DNA of 12,120 nt. Source: Bacillota bacterium (GTDB lineage Bacteria > Bacillota > Sulfobacillia > JAJZYS01 > JAJYTV01). Both the position numbers and the translations under genes were made by a program. Where the stretch lies: NCBI GenBank assembly GCA_021786135.1, contig JAJYNV010000045.1:1-12120 (forward strand), read 5' to 3'. The stretch's first letter is position 1. Each line of letters opens with the position of its first letter. Of this stretch, positions 1 to 6,544 are shown piece by piece. Below the pieces are notes generated by a model. The model saw only the letters and a program-made list of their open reading frames with translations. It was not told the origin of the DNA and searched no databases.

Positions 1-216
1 CAGTTGCCCGGTGTCGGCGAGGCGGCGCGTCGCCGCGGGCAGCTCGAAGGCACCCGGCACCCGCACCAGGACGATGTCGTCATCCTTGACGCCGGCGTCG
101 AGCAGGGCTTCGCGGGCGCCGTCGATCATGTGCTGGACAAGGATCTCGTTGTAGCGCGCGGCGACGATGCCAACACGCAGACCGGTGCCTTGTGGCCGTT
201 CCCGCATTTCCCGCAC
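1..216 (-). CDS. ribH: RibH, 6,7-dimethyl-8-ribityllumazine synthase (N-terminal 72 residues; cut by the window edge)
   Basis: Lumazine synthase condenses 5-amino-6-ribitylamino-uracil with 3,4-dihydroxy-2-butanone 4-phosphate, the penultimate step of riboflavin synthesis, in the cytosol. Visible residues include the substrate-loop motif AARYNE (about 19-24; the aromatic Tyr sits where other RibH have Phe or Trp) and the family signature VPGAFELP (about 53-60). The C-terminal half lies beyond the left edge. I chose GTG at 216 because a GAGGAGG box (225-231) lies exactly 8 nt upstream. An earlier in-frame GTG at 237 overlaps the ribBA stop (GTGA) but lacks a good box, and ATG at 207 is too far from it. 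It is the last gene of the rib operon seen here, translationally coupled to ribBA. Family assignment is near certain; the start is likely. Confidence 0.93.
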   Translation of the reverse strand, partial: MREMRERPQGTGLRVGIVAARYNEILVQHMIDGAREALLDAGVKDDDIVLVRVPGAFELPAATRRLADTGQL

Positions 217-224
217 TTCTTCCG

Positions 225-231
225 CCTCCTC
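225..231 (-). promoter_or_regulatory. Shine-Dalgarno site that sets the ribH start
   Basis: GAGGAGG lies just beyond the ribBA stop codon (234-236), with 8 nt to the GTG at 216. The ideal spacing selects this GTG over the flanking in-frame GTG (237) and ATG (207). This is an inference from spacing. Confidence 0.7.
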
Positions 232-233
232 GC

Positions 234-1430
234 TCACTTCGTCAGCAGATGCCCAAGCTTCGTGCGCTTGGTCTCGAGGTAGCGGGCCATCTCGGGGCGC
301 TGCTCGATCTCGATCGGGACGCGCTCCACGATCGTGATGCCGTAGCCTTCGAGGCCGGCCACCTTGCGCGGATTGTTGGTCAAGAGGCGTAGCGAGCGCA
401 CTCCGAGATCCACCAGGATCTGCGCGCCGATGCCGTAGTCGCGCAGGTCGGGCGGGTAGCCGAGGCTGAGGTTCGCCTCGACGGTGTCGAGCCCGCGATC
501 CTGCAGCGCATAGGCCTGAATCTTCGGTCCGAGGCCGATGCCGCGCCCCTCATGTCCGCGCAGGTAGATGAGGACGCCGCGGCCTTCCGCCTCGATGCGC
601 CGCAGAGCCGCAGCCAGCTGGTCGCCGCAGTCGCAGCGCAAGGAACCGAGAACGTCGCCGGTGAGGCATTCCGAGTGCATGCGGCAGAGAACCGGCTGAC
701 CGTCGTCGATGTCGCCCTTGACCAGAGCGAGATGCTGGTTCTGGCTCAGGACATCCTCGAAGGCGATCGCGCGGAAGTGGCCGTAGCGCGTTGGCAGCTC
801 GGCCTCGCCGACTCTCTGCACCAGGTGCTCCTGCTGGCGGCGGTACTGGATGATGTCGGCGATCGTGACCACCTTGAGCGCGTGCTGCTCCGCGAACCTG
901 AGGAGATCCGGCGTACGCGCCATGTCGCCGTCGTCCTTCATCACTTCGCAGATCACGGCCGCCGGATAGAGCCCTGCCATCCGTGCCAGGTCGACGGCGG
1001 CCTCCGTGTGGCCGGCCCGCTTCAGCACGCCGCCGGGCTGTGCCTCGAGCGGGAACATGTGTCCCGGGCGGAGGAACCCTTCGGGGCCAACCTTGGGGTC
1101 AGCCGCGAGGCGCGCAGTGAGGGCGCGGTCCGCGGCGGAGATGCCTGTGGAGACGCCCTTCGCGTCGACCGAGACGGTGAACGCCGTCTCCCAGTGTTCC
1201 GTGTTCTCGGACACCATCGGCGGCAGCTTCAGTTCGTGCACCCGCTCGGAGGACATCGGCAGGCAGATGAGGCCCCGTCCCTGCGTGGCCATGAAGGTGA
1301 CGATCTCCGGCGTCGCGAGTTCGGCGGCGGCGATCAGGTCGCCCTCGTTTTCACGGTCCTGGTCATCGATCACGATTACCATGCGTCCCTGACGGATCTC
1401 GGTGACAGCTTCCTCTACACTCGAAAACAT
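234..1430 (-). CDS. ribBA: RibBA, bifunctional 3,4-dihydroxy-2-butanone-4-phosphate synthase / GTP cyclohydrolase II
   Basis: This 398-residue protein supplies both precursors of riboflavin. The RibB half (about 1-200) converts ribulose 5-phosphate to dihydroxybutanone phosphate and formate. The RibA half (about 205-398) opens GTP to 2,5-diamino-6-ribosylamino-pyrimidinone phosphate. In RibB I see the acidic metal/substrate motif IDDQDRENEGD (21-31), TGISAADR (95-102), GHTEAAVDLA (140-149) and the late acid Glu162. In RibA the zinc cysteines are Cys255, Cys266 and Cys268 in SECLTGDVLGSLRCDCGDQ, followed by RGHEGRGIGL (291-300), RDYGIGAQIL (330-339) and TNNPRKVAGL (351-360). Both halves look intact and length is typical. 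ATG at 1430 has GAGGAGG 8 nt upstream and begins 3 nt after the ribE stop. It overlaps the GTG at 237 of ribH. Confidence 0.97.
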   Translation of the reverse strand: MFSSVEEAVTEIRQGRMVIVIDDQDRENEGDLIAAAELATPEIVTFMATQGRGLICLPMSSERVHELKLPPMVSENTEHWETAFTVSVDAKGVSTGISAADRALTARLAADPKVGPEGFLRPGHMFPLEAQPGGVLKRAGHTEAAVDLARMAGLYPAAVICEVMKDDGDMARTPDLLRFAEQHALKVVTIADIIQYRRQQEHLVQRVGEAELPTRYGHFRAIAFEDVLSQNQHLALVKGDIDDGQPVLCRMHSECLTGDVLGSLRCDCGDQLAAALRRIEAEGRGVLIYLRGHEGRGIGLGPKIQAYALQDRGLDTVEANLSLGYPPDLRDYGIGAQILVDLGVRSLRLLTNNPRKVAGLEGYGITIVERVPIEIEQRPEMARYLETKRTKLGHLLTK

Positions 1431-1433
1431 GGT

Positions 1434-2027
1434 TCAGGCCTCCTCGGCGCGGTGCAAAGCTTCCACATAGCGCGCGACGACGTCCACTTCGAGGTGCACG
1501 AGATCTCCCGGCGCCCTCTGGGCGAGGTTGGTGTGCGCAAACGTGTGCGGGATGACGGCGACCTCCGCCTGACCCTTGTGGTAGTCCGCCACCGTCAGGC
1601 TGATCCCGTCGACGGCAATCGATCCCTTGACGACGACGTAACGCCGAAGGGCGGCCGGCACGTCGAAGACGAGCCGATGGCCATCGCCTTCCGGCTCGAT
1701 GGCCGAGAGCGTGCCGAGGCCGTCGACGTGGCCTTGGACGAGGTGGCCGCCGAGACGGTCCTCCAGCCGGAGCGGGCGCTCGAGATTCACCTGTTGTCCT
1801 TGGCCGCGCTGCGCGAACGCAGTGCGACTCAGCGTCTCGAGACTGAGATCCGCCGCGAAGCCCTGGTCGTCGCAGGACGTCACGGTGAGGCAGCAGCCGT
1901 TGACGGCGATGGACTCGCCGAGCGCCAGCTCGGGGCCGAGGCTCGTCTCTACGACGAGCCGGGCGCCGCCGGGGTGGCTGACGAAGGAAGCGACGCGTCC
2001 AAGATCGGTCACGATGCCCGTGTACAT
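1434..2027 (-). CDS. ribE: RibE, riboflavin synthase alpha chain
   Basis: Riboflavin synthase dismutates two molecules of 6,7-dimethyl-8-ribityllumazine to riboflavin and the pyrimidine intermediate. The 197-residue protein shows the two lumazine-binding barrels in tandem. The first starts MYTGIV and has SIAVNGCCLTV (about 39-49) and GGHLVQGHVDG (about 93-103). The second has KGSIAVDGISLTV and VIPHTFAHTNL. The C-terminal helix that drives trimer formation follows (VDVVARYVEAL). The length is normal. The start ATG at 2027 shares one base with the ribD stop (TGATG), and AAAGGGG sits about 8 nt upstream, so translation is probably coupled to ribD. An open frame continues upstream inside ribD, but only this start gives the family's conserved N-terminus. 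Second gene of the operon. Confidence 0.97.
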   Translation of the reverse strand: MYTGIVTDLGRVASFVSHPGGARLVVETSLGPELALGESIAVNGCCLTVTSCDDQGFAADLSLETLSRTAFAQRGQGQQVNLERPLRLEDRLGGHLVQGHVDGLGTLSAIEPEGDGHRLVFDVPAALRRYVVVKGSIAVDGISLTVADYHKGQAEVAVIPHTFAHTNLAQRAPGDLVHLEVDVVARYVEALHRAEEA

Positions 2028-3124
2028 CACTTCGCCCCTTTCTCCACCATGCCGGTAAAGTAGGCATCCTCGCCGAGGATGTGCCATGTTCCGCCTGTGA
2101 TGCGAAGGCCCGCTGCGGGGCTTTCGACGCCGAGGCCGGCGACGCCCGGCGGCGCCGTGCCTCCGCCCAGTACGAGCGGCGCCACAAAGACCGCCACGCG
2201 GTCGACGAGTCCCTCGTCGAAAAAGGAGCCGTGAACGGTGGCTCCGCCCTCGACCAAGAGCGATGTCACGTCGCGCCGGCCAAGGTCTTCGAGCACGCCA
2301 TTGAGCGGCAGTCTGGGACCTCGGCCGAGCGGAACGACCTCGGCGCGCGCCGAGAGGGCTTTGAGGCGCTCCGGCGAGATGTCCTCCGCCACGTAGACGA
2401 TCGTCCTGCCCTCGGCGGAGAGGAGACGTGCGGACGGTGGGAGGCGCCCCGCGCTGTCGAGCACCACCCTGAGCGGGGATGTGCCGGCTGCATCGCGCAC
2501 CGTCAGTTGCGGATCGTCTGCGAGCGCCGTCGAGATGCCCACAAGCACGGCGTCGTGCTGGGCGCGCAGGCGGTGCACCTCCTGGCGCGCAGCAGGTCCG
2601 GTCATGTAGAGACTTTTGCCGGTGCGGGCGGCGGACTGTCCGCCCAGGGAGAGTGCCCACTTCGCTGTGACGAAGGGACGGCCCGTCTGGCGCCAGCGGA
2701 GATAGGGAGCGTTCTGGGCCATGGCCTGGGCCGCACCCGCGCCGACATCGACGGCGATGCCCGCGGCCCTGAGCTCGGCAAAGCCGCGTCCGGCCACCTG
2801 TGGGTTCGGGTCCTCGATCGGCGCCACGACCCTCACTACGCCTGCGGCGATGATGGCCTGGGTGCAGGGGGGCGTGTGGCCATAGTGACAGCAGGGCTCG
2901 AGTGTGACGTAGAGCGTCGCGCCCCGCGCCAGGTCCTTGGCGGCCGCGAGGGCCGCGGCCTCGGCATGCGCTGTTCCAGGTCCAAGGTGCACACCCTCGC
3001 CGACGATGACGCCGTCGCGCACCAGGACAGCGCCCACCTTAGGGTTCGGCGCTACGCGGCCAGCCGGCTCATCGGCCAGTTCGAAGGCTTTTGCAAGGTA
3101 CCAGGCATCTTCCCTTAGCGGCAC
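2027..3124 (-). CDS. ribD: RibD, bifunctional pyrimidine deaminase / 5-amino-6-(5-phosphoribosylamino)uracil reductase
   Basis: First gene of the operon, 365 residues. The N-terminal zinc deaminase (about 1-145) shows APNPKVGAV (25-33), HAEAAAL (53-59; His53 zinc ligand, Glu55 proton shuttle) and PCCHYGHTPPC (77-87; Cys78 and Cys87 zinc ligands). The C-terminal NADPH-dependent reductase (about 150-365) shows AKWALSL (154-160), DAVLVG (191-196), DDPQLTVR (203-210) and LLVEGGATVHGSF (289-301). The usual SLDG(K/R) motif at the start of the reductase reads SLGGQ (159-163), so Gly161 replaces the normally conserved Asp. GTG at 3124 is preceded by AGGAG at a 7-nt spacing. The leader upstream carries an FMN riboswitch and terminator. 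The stop overlaps the ribE start by one base. Confidence 0.96.
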   Translation of the reverse strand: MPLREDAWYLAKAFELADEPAGRVAPNPKVGAVLVRDGVIVGEGVHLGPGTAHAEAAALAAAKDLARGATLYVTLEPCCHYGHTPPCTQAIIAAGVVRVVAPIEDPNPQVAGRGFAELRAAGIAVDVGAGAAQAMAQNAPYLRWRQTGRPFVTAKWALSLGGQSAARTGKSLYMTGPAARQEVHRLRAQHDAVLVGISTALADDPQLTVRDAAGTSPLRVVLDSAGRLPPSARLLSAEGRTIVYVAEDISPERLKALSARAEVVPLGRGPRLPLNGVLEDLGRRDVTSLLVEGGATVHGSFFDEGLVDRVAVFVAPLVLGGGTAPPGVAGLGVESPAAGLRITGGTWHILGEDAYFTGMVEKGAK

Positions 3125-3142
3125 GCGATCACTCCTGATCAG

Positions 3143-3180
3143 ACAAGAAAACGCCCAAGGAAGCTACTCCTTCCTTGGGC
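3143..3180 (-). terminator. Intrinsic terminator of the ribD leader (FMN attenuator)
   Basis: On the minus strand a perfect 11-bp stem, GCCCAAGGAAG with CTTCCTTGGGC, closes a 6-nt GAGTAG loop (3153-3180) and is followed by GTTTTCTTGT. It lies between the aptamer and the ribD ribosome binding site, which stays outside the stem. Control is therefore most likely by premature transcription termination when FMN is bound, rather than by hiding the Shine-Dalgarno site. Confidence 0.92.
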
Positions 3181-3200
3181 TATAGGCAAGCTGGGTGAAG

Positions 3201-3330
3201 CCCCTTCTCCCATCCCGACTTTGACGGTCGGCCCCGGAATTTCACCGGATCGGCCCCAGTTGCCTGGGGTTCGCGGGCTTGGCTCTTGGCCATCACCGCC
3301 GGTTCGGAATTGCACCGGACCCTGAAGGAG
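3201..3330 (-). ncRNA. FMN riboswitch (RFN element) controlling the rib operon
   Basis: The conserved RFN blocks occur in order on the minus strand: CTTCAGGG (3320-3327), GGTGCAATTCC, ACCGGCGGTGA, GCCCGCGA, GATCCGGTGAAATTCCGG, GGCCGAC and a closing GGGATGGGAGAAGG. Stem P1 is formed by CTCCTTC (3324-3330) with GAAGGGG (3201-3207), 7 pairs including one G-U. This class binds FMN and represses riboflavin genes. The intrinsic terminator follows some 20 nt downstream, the usual OFF switch in Gram-positive rib leaders. Confidence 0.97.
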
Positions 3331-3359
3331 GATCAAAGCGCTATGTAATTGGCTACGTC

Positions 3360-3389
3360 ATCCTACCACCTAGTTGCGGCAAGGGGCAA
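3360..3389 (-). promoter_or_regulatory. Candidate sigma-A-type promoter of the rib operon
   Basis: Reading the minus strand, TTGCCC (3384-3389, 4 of 6 to TTGACA) is separated by 18 nt from TAGGAT (3360-3365, 4 of 6 to TATAAT). A TGG just before the hexamer would be an extended -10. The predicted transcript would begin about 20 nt upstream of the riboswitch P1 stem, a plausible leader. Each box is imperfect, so this rests mainly on position. Confidence 0.42.
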
Positions 3390-3401
3390 GGCCACTTGGC
3401 C

Positions 3402-3422
3402 AGGCGCCGCCCGAGGGCGCCT
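3402..3422 (-). terminator. Possible transcription terminator after the Lon-like gene
   Basis: A perfect 7-bp GC stem (AGGCGCC with GGCGCCT, 7-nt loop) begins inside the TAG stop codon of the Lon-like gene. No T run follows, so it is not a classical intrinsic terminator. It may slow or end transcription just before the rib promoter. Confidence 0.35.
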
Positions 3423-5784
3423 AGGATGATTTGCGCGCCCGGGACATGCCCTCGACCGAGTCGGCGTACGATGTGAGACGGTCCGCCACGCGCGCAAAGA
3501 CGCTGCCCTCGGTGAACGACTCGCCGGCATCCCCGGCCGGGACGCCCGTGAGCAGTTCGATCCCCTGCTCGATCGTCTCGATCGCATAGATGTGGAACTG
3601 CCCTGCTTCCGCCGCCGCCAGAACCTCGTCCGAGAGCATGAGGTCGTCGACGTTCTGGATCGGGATCATGCATCCCTGGCTGCCTGTGAGGCCCTGCGAG
3701 CGGCAGACGGCGAAGAAGCCCTCGAGCTTCTCGTTCACGCCGCCGATCGGCTGGATCCGCCCGGCCTGATCGACCGATCCCGTGACCGCGATGTCCTGGC
3801 GGATGGGCAGGCCGCTGAGATCCGAGAGGATGGCATAGAGCTCGGTCGAGGAGGCCGAGTCGCCCTCGATGCCGCCATAGTTCTGCTCGATCGTCAGGCT
3901 CGCCGCGAGCGCCAGCGGCCGCTGCTGCCCGAAGCGCCAGCCGAGGAAGCCCGAGAGCGTCAGGACGCCCTTCGAGTGGATCGGGCCCGAGAGCTGGATC
4001 TCGCGCTCGATATCGACCACGCCAGTGGAACCGGCATAGGTGCGCGCCGTGATGCGCGCCGGCAGGCCGAAGGAGAGTTCGCCCGCCGTGAGCACCGTCA
4101 GCCCGTTGACCTGGCCGACGCGGCTGCCTTTCGTCTCGATGCGGATCGTCCCTCGCTCGATCATCTCGAGCATGCGCTCTTCGTAGAGGCCCGCACGCTG
4201 CCGGCGCGCGGCGAGCGCCGAGCGCACGACGTCCCGATCGATAGCGCGCAGACCGCGGTCGTGCGCGAAGGCATCGGCTTCCACCGCGAGCTCGATGATT
4301 TCGGACATCCGCGTCGACAGCCGCCGCCGACCGCCTGCCAGCCGCGCGGCCTCCTCGAGCATGCGCGCCGTGCCGTCGGCGGCAAATGGCCGTAGGCCAT
4401 GGCTGCCGACGAGCCCCGCGAGGAAGCCGACCATCGCCGAACGGTTCTCCGCACTGTTCTCCATGTCCGCGGCAAAGTCGACCCGCACCTTGAAGAGTTT
4501 GCGGAACTGCTCGTCGAGTTCGCGCAGCTGGAGGTAGGCGGTCTCAGGTCCGATGAGGACCACCTGCACGTCGAGCGGGATGGGTTCGGGCGTCAGACCG
4601 GCTGTGGGCACGGGACGCTCCTGTTGGCCGACGTTCTCGATCCGCGCCACATGATGCTGCAAGGCGCGCTTGAGCCCCTCGTAGGCGAGAGGGTTCTGCA
4701 CGAGCTCTCGGGCAGGCACGACGAGGAAGCCGCCGTTCGCGTGATGAATCGCGCCAGGGCGGATCAGGTGGAAACCGGTGTGGAGCGAGCCTTCGGGTCC
4801 GCCCTCATAGTCGAGGCGCCCCATCAGGTTGTAATAGGAGGGGTTGGGCTCGTAGACGACAGGAGCGCCGGGTCCGTCGCGCACCACGAGCGCATTGACC
4901 ATGAACCAGCCCGGATCGGGCGGCGGCTCCTGGCCATCGGGTGGCACGAAGAGCGCCAGCCACTCTCCGATGCGCTCCTGCAGCTGGGCAAGGTGCGCGC
5001 TCAGGGCAGGATCGGGGAACTTGCCCGCGAGCTCCGCGAAGAGAGGCGACGACGTGTAGGCGGCGCGTTGGATCGCAAGGTCGCCCAGGGCGCGCTGCGC
5101 CTCGAGTTGCAGCTCGTGGGCACGGCGCACGAACGCTTCACCCAGCTTGGCCACCCGCGATGAAGCTTCAGCCATGGCCGAGCGGTCGCTCTCCGTCAAG
5201 GAGTTGAGGGCCGCCTGGTCGAGTGGCTGGCCGTCCTTCAGGGGCATGCTCTGGAGGCCCGTCGGCCCTGGCTTGACGGCGAAGCCCAGTTCGAACGCCT
5301 GGCGCTGGAACGCCTCGAAGTCCCGCTCGGTAGCCTCGGACACCTGCTGCAGGACCTGGTCGCGGGCGGAACGGTACTCCTCCGCGTCGAACGCCTGTGG
5401 CAGGCGCTCAGAAAGAGAGCGGCGAAGTTGGCGCAGGGCCTGTGCGAAGCGGGGACCGCTGCCTGGCGATACCGCGACGGCTCGCGGTGCCGCAGGATTC
5501 ATGAAGTTCGGCAGGTAGAGCCAGTCATGGGCGGGCGGCAGTCCCCCGGCCGCCTCGCGCAGGCGACGGCGGGCGTAGGTGGTGCGTCCGGTGCCGGTCG
5601 GGCCCGAGAGATAGATGTGGTATCCGTGGCGCCGCAGGGAGAGCGCGAAGGACATCGCCTCCTCTGCGCGCGGCTGGCCAACGAGACCTTCAGGCGCCAG
5701 AACTTCGTCGGTCGTCGCAAATCCCAGGCTGTCGGGGTCGAGGCGCCAGCGGAGTGCCCCTGGATCGAGCGACGCGTAGCCCAT
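3421..5784 (-). CDS. Lon-family Ser-Lys protease with degenerate ATPase module (LonC-like)
   Basis: A 787-residue cytosolic protein with no signal peptide or membrane segment. The N-terminal AAA-like module (about 20-110) has a P-loop reading GPTGTGRTT (61-69), with Arg67 where Walker A has Lys. A long charged, probably coiled-coil insert follows (about 110-290). The core resumes with HHANGGFLVV (347-356), where the Walker B acid expected after the hydrophobic strand is Pro357. A helical lid (about 470-530) leads to the Lon protease domain (about 555-745), whose dyad is Ser643 in EGDSAS and Lys686 in GGVNEK. The protease half resembles YcbZ/COG1067-type Lons; overall length and lost Walker residues suit the LonC group, known to degrade unfolded protein without ATP. 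ATG at 5784 has GAGG 7 nt upstream. The frame stays open to 5979, but that part overlaps the divergent aldolase and lacks family sequence. Protease identity is secure; ATP independence is inferred. Confidence 0.92.
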   Translation of the reverse strand: MGYASLDPGALRWRLDPDSLGFATTDEVLAPEGLVGQPRAEEAMSFALSLRRHGYHIYLSGPTGTGRTTYARRRLREAAGGLPPAHDWLYLPNFMNPAAPRAVAVSPGSGPRFAQALRQLRRSLSERLPQAFDAEEYRSARDQVLQQVSEATERDFEAFQRQAFELGFAVKPGPTGLQSMPLKDGQPLDQAALNSLTESDRSAMAEASSRVAKLGEAFVRRAHELQLEAQRALGDLAIQRAAYTSSPLFAELAGKFPDPALSAHLAQLQERIGEWLALFVPPDGQEPPPDPGWFMVNALVVRDGPGAPVVYEPNPSYYNLMGRLDYEGGPEGSLHTGFHLIRPGAIHHANGGFLVVPARELVQNPLAYEGLKRALQHHVARIENVGQQERPVPTAGLTPEPIPLDVQVVLIGPETAYLQLRELDEQFRKLFKVRVDFAADMENSAENRSAMVGFLAGLVGSHGLRPFAADGTARMLEEAARLAGGRRRLSTRMSEIIELAVEADAFAHDRGLRAIDRDVVRSALAARRQRAGLYEERMLEMIERGTIRIETKGSRVGQVNGLTVLTAGELSFGLPARITARTYAGSTGVVDIEREIQLSGPIHSKGVLTLSGFLGWRFGQQRPLALAASLTIEQNYGGIEGDSASSTELYAILSDLSGLPIRQDIAVTGSVDQAGRIQPIGGVNEKLEGFFAVCRSQGLTGSQGCMIPIQNVDDLMLSDEVLAAAEAGQFHIYAIETIEQGIELLTGVPAGDAGESFTEGSVFARVADRLTSYADSVEGMSRARKSS

Positions 5785-5838
5785 GGGACCACCTCGCCAG
5801 AGGTTTCCGCAGGCCCACTGAGACTCCTGCCTTGGACC

Positions 5839-5845
5839 GGGAGGG
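5839..5845 (+). promoter_or_regulatory. Shine-Dalgarno site fixing a TTG start for the aldolase
   Basis: GGGAGGG is followed by 6 nt and then TTG at 5852. No ATG or GTG in the correct frame lies nearby, so this strong box is the main support for the TTG start. Confidence 0.7.
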
Positions 5846-5851
5846 ATCATA

Positions 5852-6493
5852 TTGCCACTTGATGAGGAATCCGGGCGCAGGGAACTGCTGCGCTTCGTGC
5901 GCCGCGGCGCCAGAGAGGGCGTCCTGCGCGGCACGTTCGGCAATGTTTCGGTGCGCATCGGGCAGCGGCTGATCATCACGCCGACCGCCAGCGACTATCT
6001 CCGCCTGCGCGCGGGGGATCTTGCGCGGGTTCATCTCGACGGCACCGTCGAGGAGGGACGGCCGTCGAGCGAACTCGAGCTGCATCTCGCCATCTACCGG
6101 CGCCTGCCGTACGCAGCGGCCGTCTGGCACGATCATGCGCCGTTCGCAGTCTCCGCTGCGCTGGTGACCGATGTGGTGCCGATCTTCACGGGTGAAGGGC
6201 ACGGACTCATCGGCCTCGACCTGCCAGTGGCGCCGTATAGGCCGGCTGGTTCCGCGATCCTCGCGACGGAGGCCGCGGAACTCCTGCAGGAGACCGGCGC
6301 CAGGGCCTGCCTTTTGCGCAACCACGGGCTCTGCGCCGTGGGTCGCAACCTGATGGAGGCGTACAGCTGCGCGATCGCCGCCGACGAGGCGTCGCAGCAC
6401 TACCTCCTGACGCGGGGCATGCAGCCGCAGTCCCTCGACCAGGACGAGGCGCTGCGCATCCAGAGGTCTTTCGGCGATTATCGCATGCATTGA
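5852..6493 (+). CDS. Class II aldolase/adducin-family protein (FucA-like metal-dependent aldolase)
   Basis: A 213-residue protein close in length and motif spacing to E. coli L-fuculose-1-phosphate aldolase (215). Visible motifs are GTFGNVS (27-33) and ITPTASDY (42-49) for phosphate binding, SSE (72-74, Glu74 as catalytic acid/base), HDH (93-95) and RNHGL (156-160). His93, His95 and His158 would bind zinc. The family cleaves or epimerises sugar phosphates such as fuculose-1-P, rhamnulose-1-P, ribulose-5-P or 5-deoxyribulose-1-P, and also includes the dehydratase MtnB; the substrate cannot be told here. The start is TTG at 5852, chosen because GGGAGGG lies immediately upstream and the nearby ATG is out of frame. 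It is divergent from the Lon-like gene with only 67 nt between, and 51 nt upstream of an MDR oxidoreductase on the same strand. Confidence 0.88.
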   Translation: MPLDEESGRRELLRFVRRGAREGVLRGTFGNVSVRIGQRLIITPTASDYLRLRAGDLARVHLDGTVEEGRPSSELELHLAIYRRLPYAAAVWHDHAPFAVSAALVTDVVPIFTGEGHGLIGLDLPVAPYRPAGSAILATEAAELLQETGARACLLRNHGLCAVGRNLMEAYSCAIAADEASQHYLLTRGMQPQSLDQDEALRIQRSFGDYRMH

Positions 6494-6544
6494 ACTGACA
6501 TCCGTCTTGATGCGCAGCACAGCACGGGACAAGGGGACGATGCC

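Noticed and set aside
552..2063. 503-residue open frame on the plus strand
   Set aside because: It is antisense to ribBA and ribE, has no recognisable motif and Arg/Asp/Val/Ala-heavy composition, and arises from high GC at third positions of the real genes.
2028..2660. Upstream extension of the ribE reading frame
   Set aside because: It is an out-of-frame shadow of ribD; riboflavin synthase begins with MYTGIV at 2027.
5846..5851. TATGAT as a -10 box for the Lon-like gene
   Set aside because: Five of six bases match, but no -35 is found at 16-18 nt and the site is next to the aldolase start, so I did not call a promoter.
5785..5979. N-terminal extension of the Lon-like protein by 65 residues
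   Set aside because: It would overlap the divergent aldolase gene, has low-complexity Arg/Ser/Pro sequence, and the ATG at 5784 has its own Shine-Dalgarno site.
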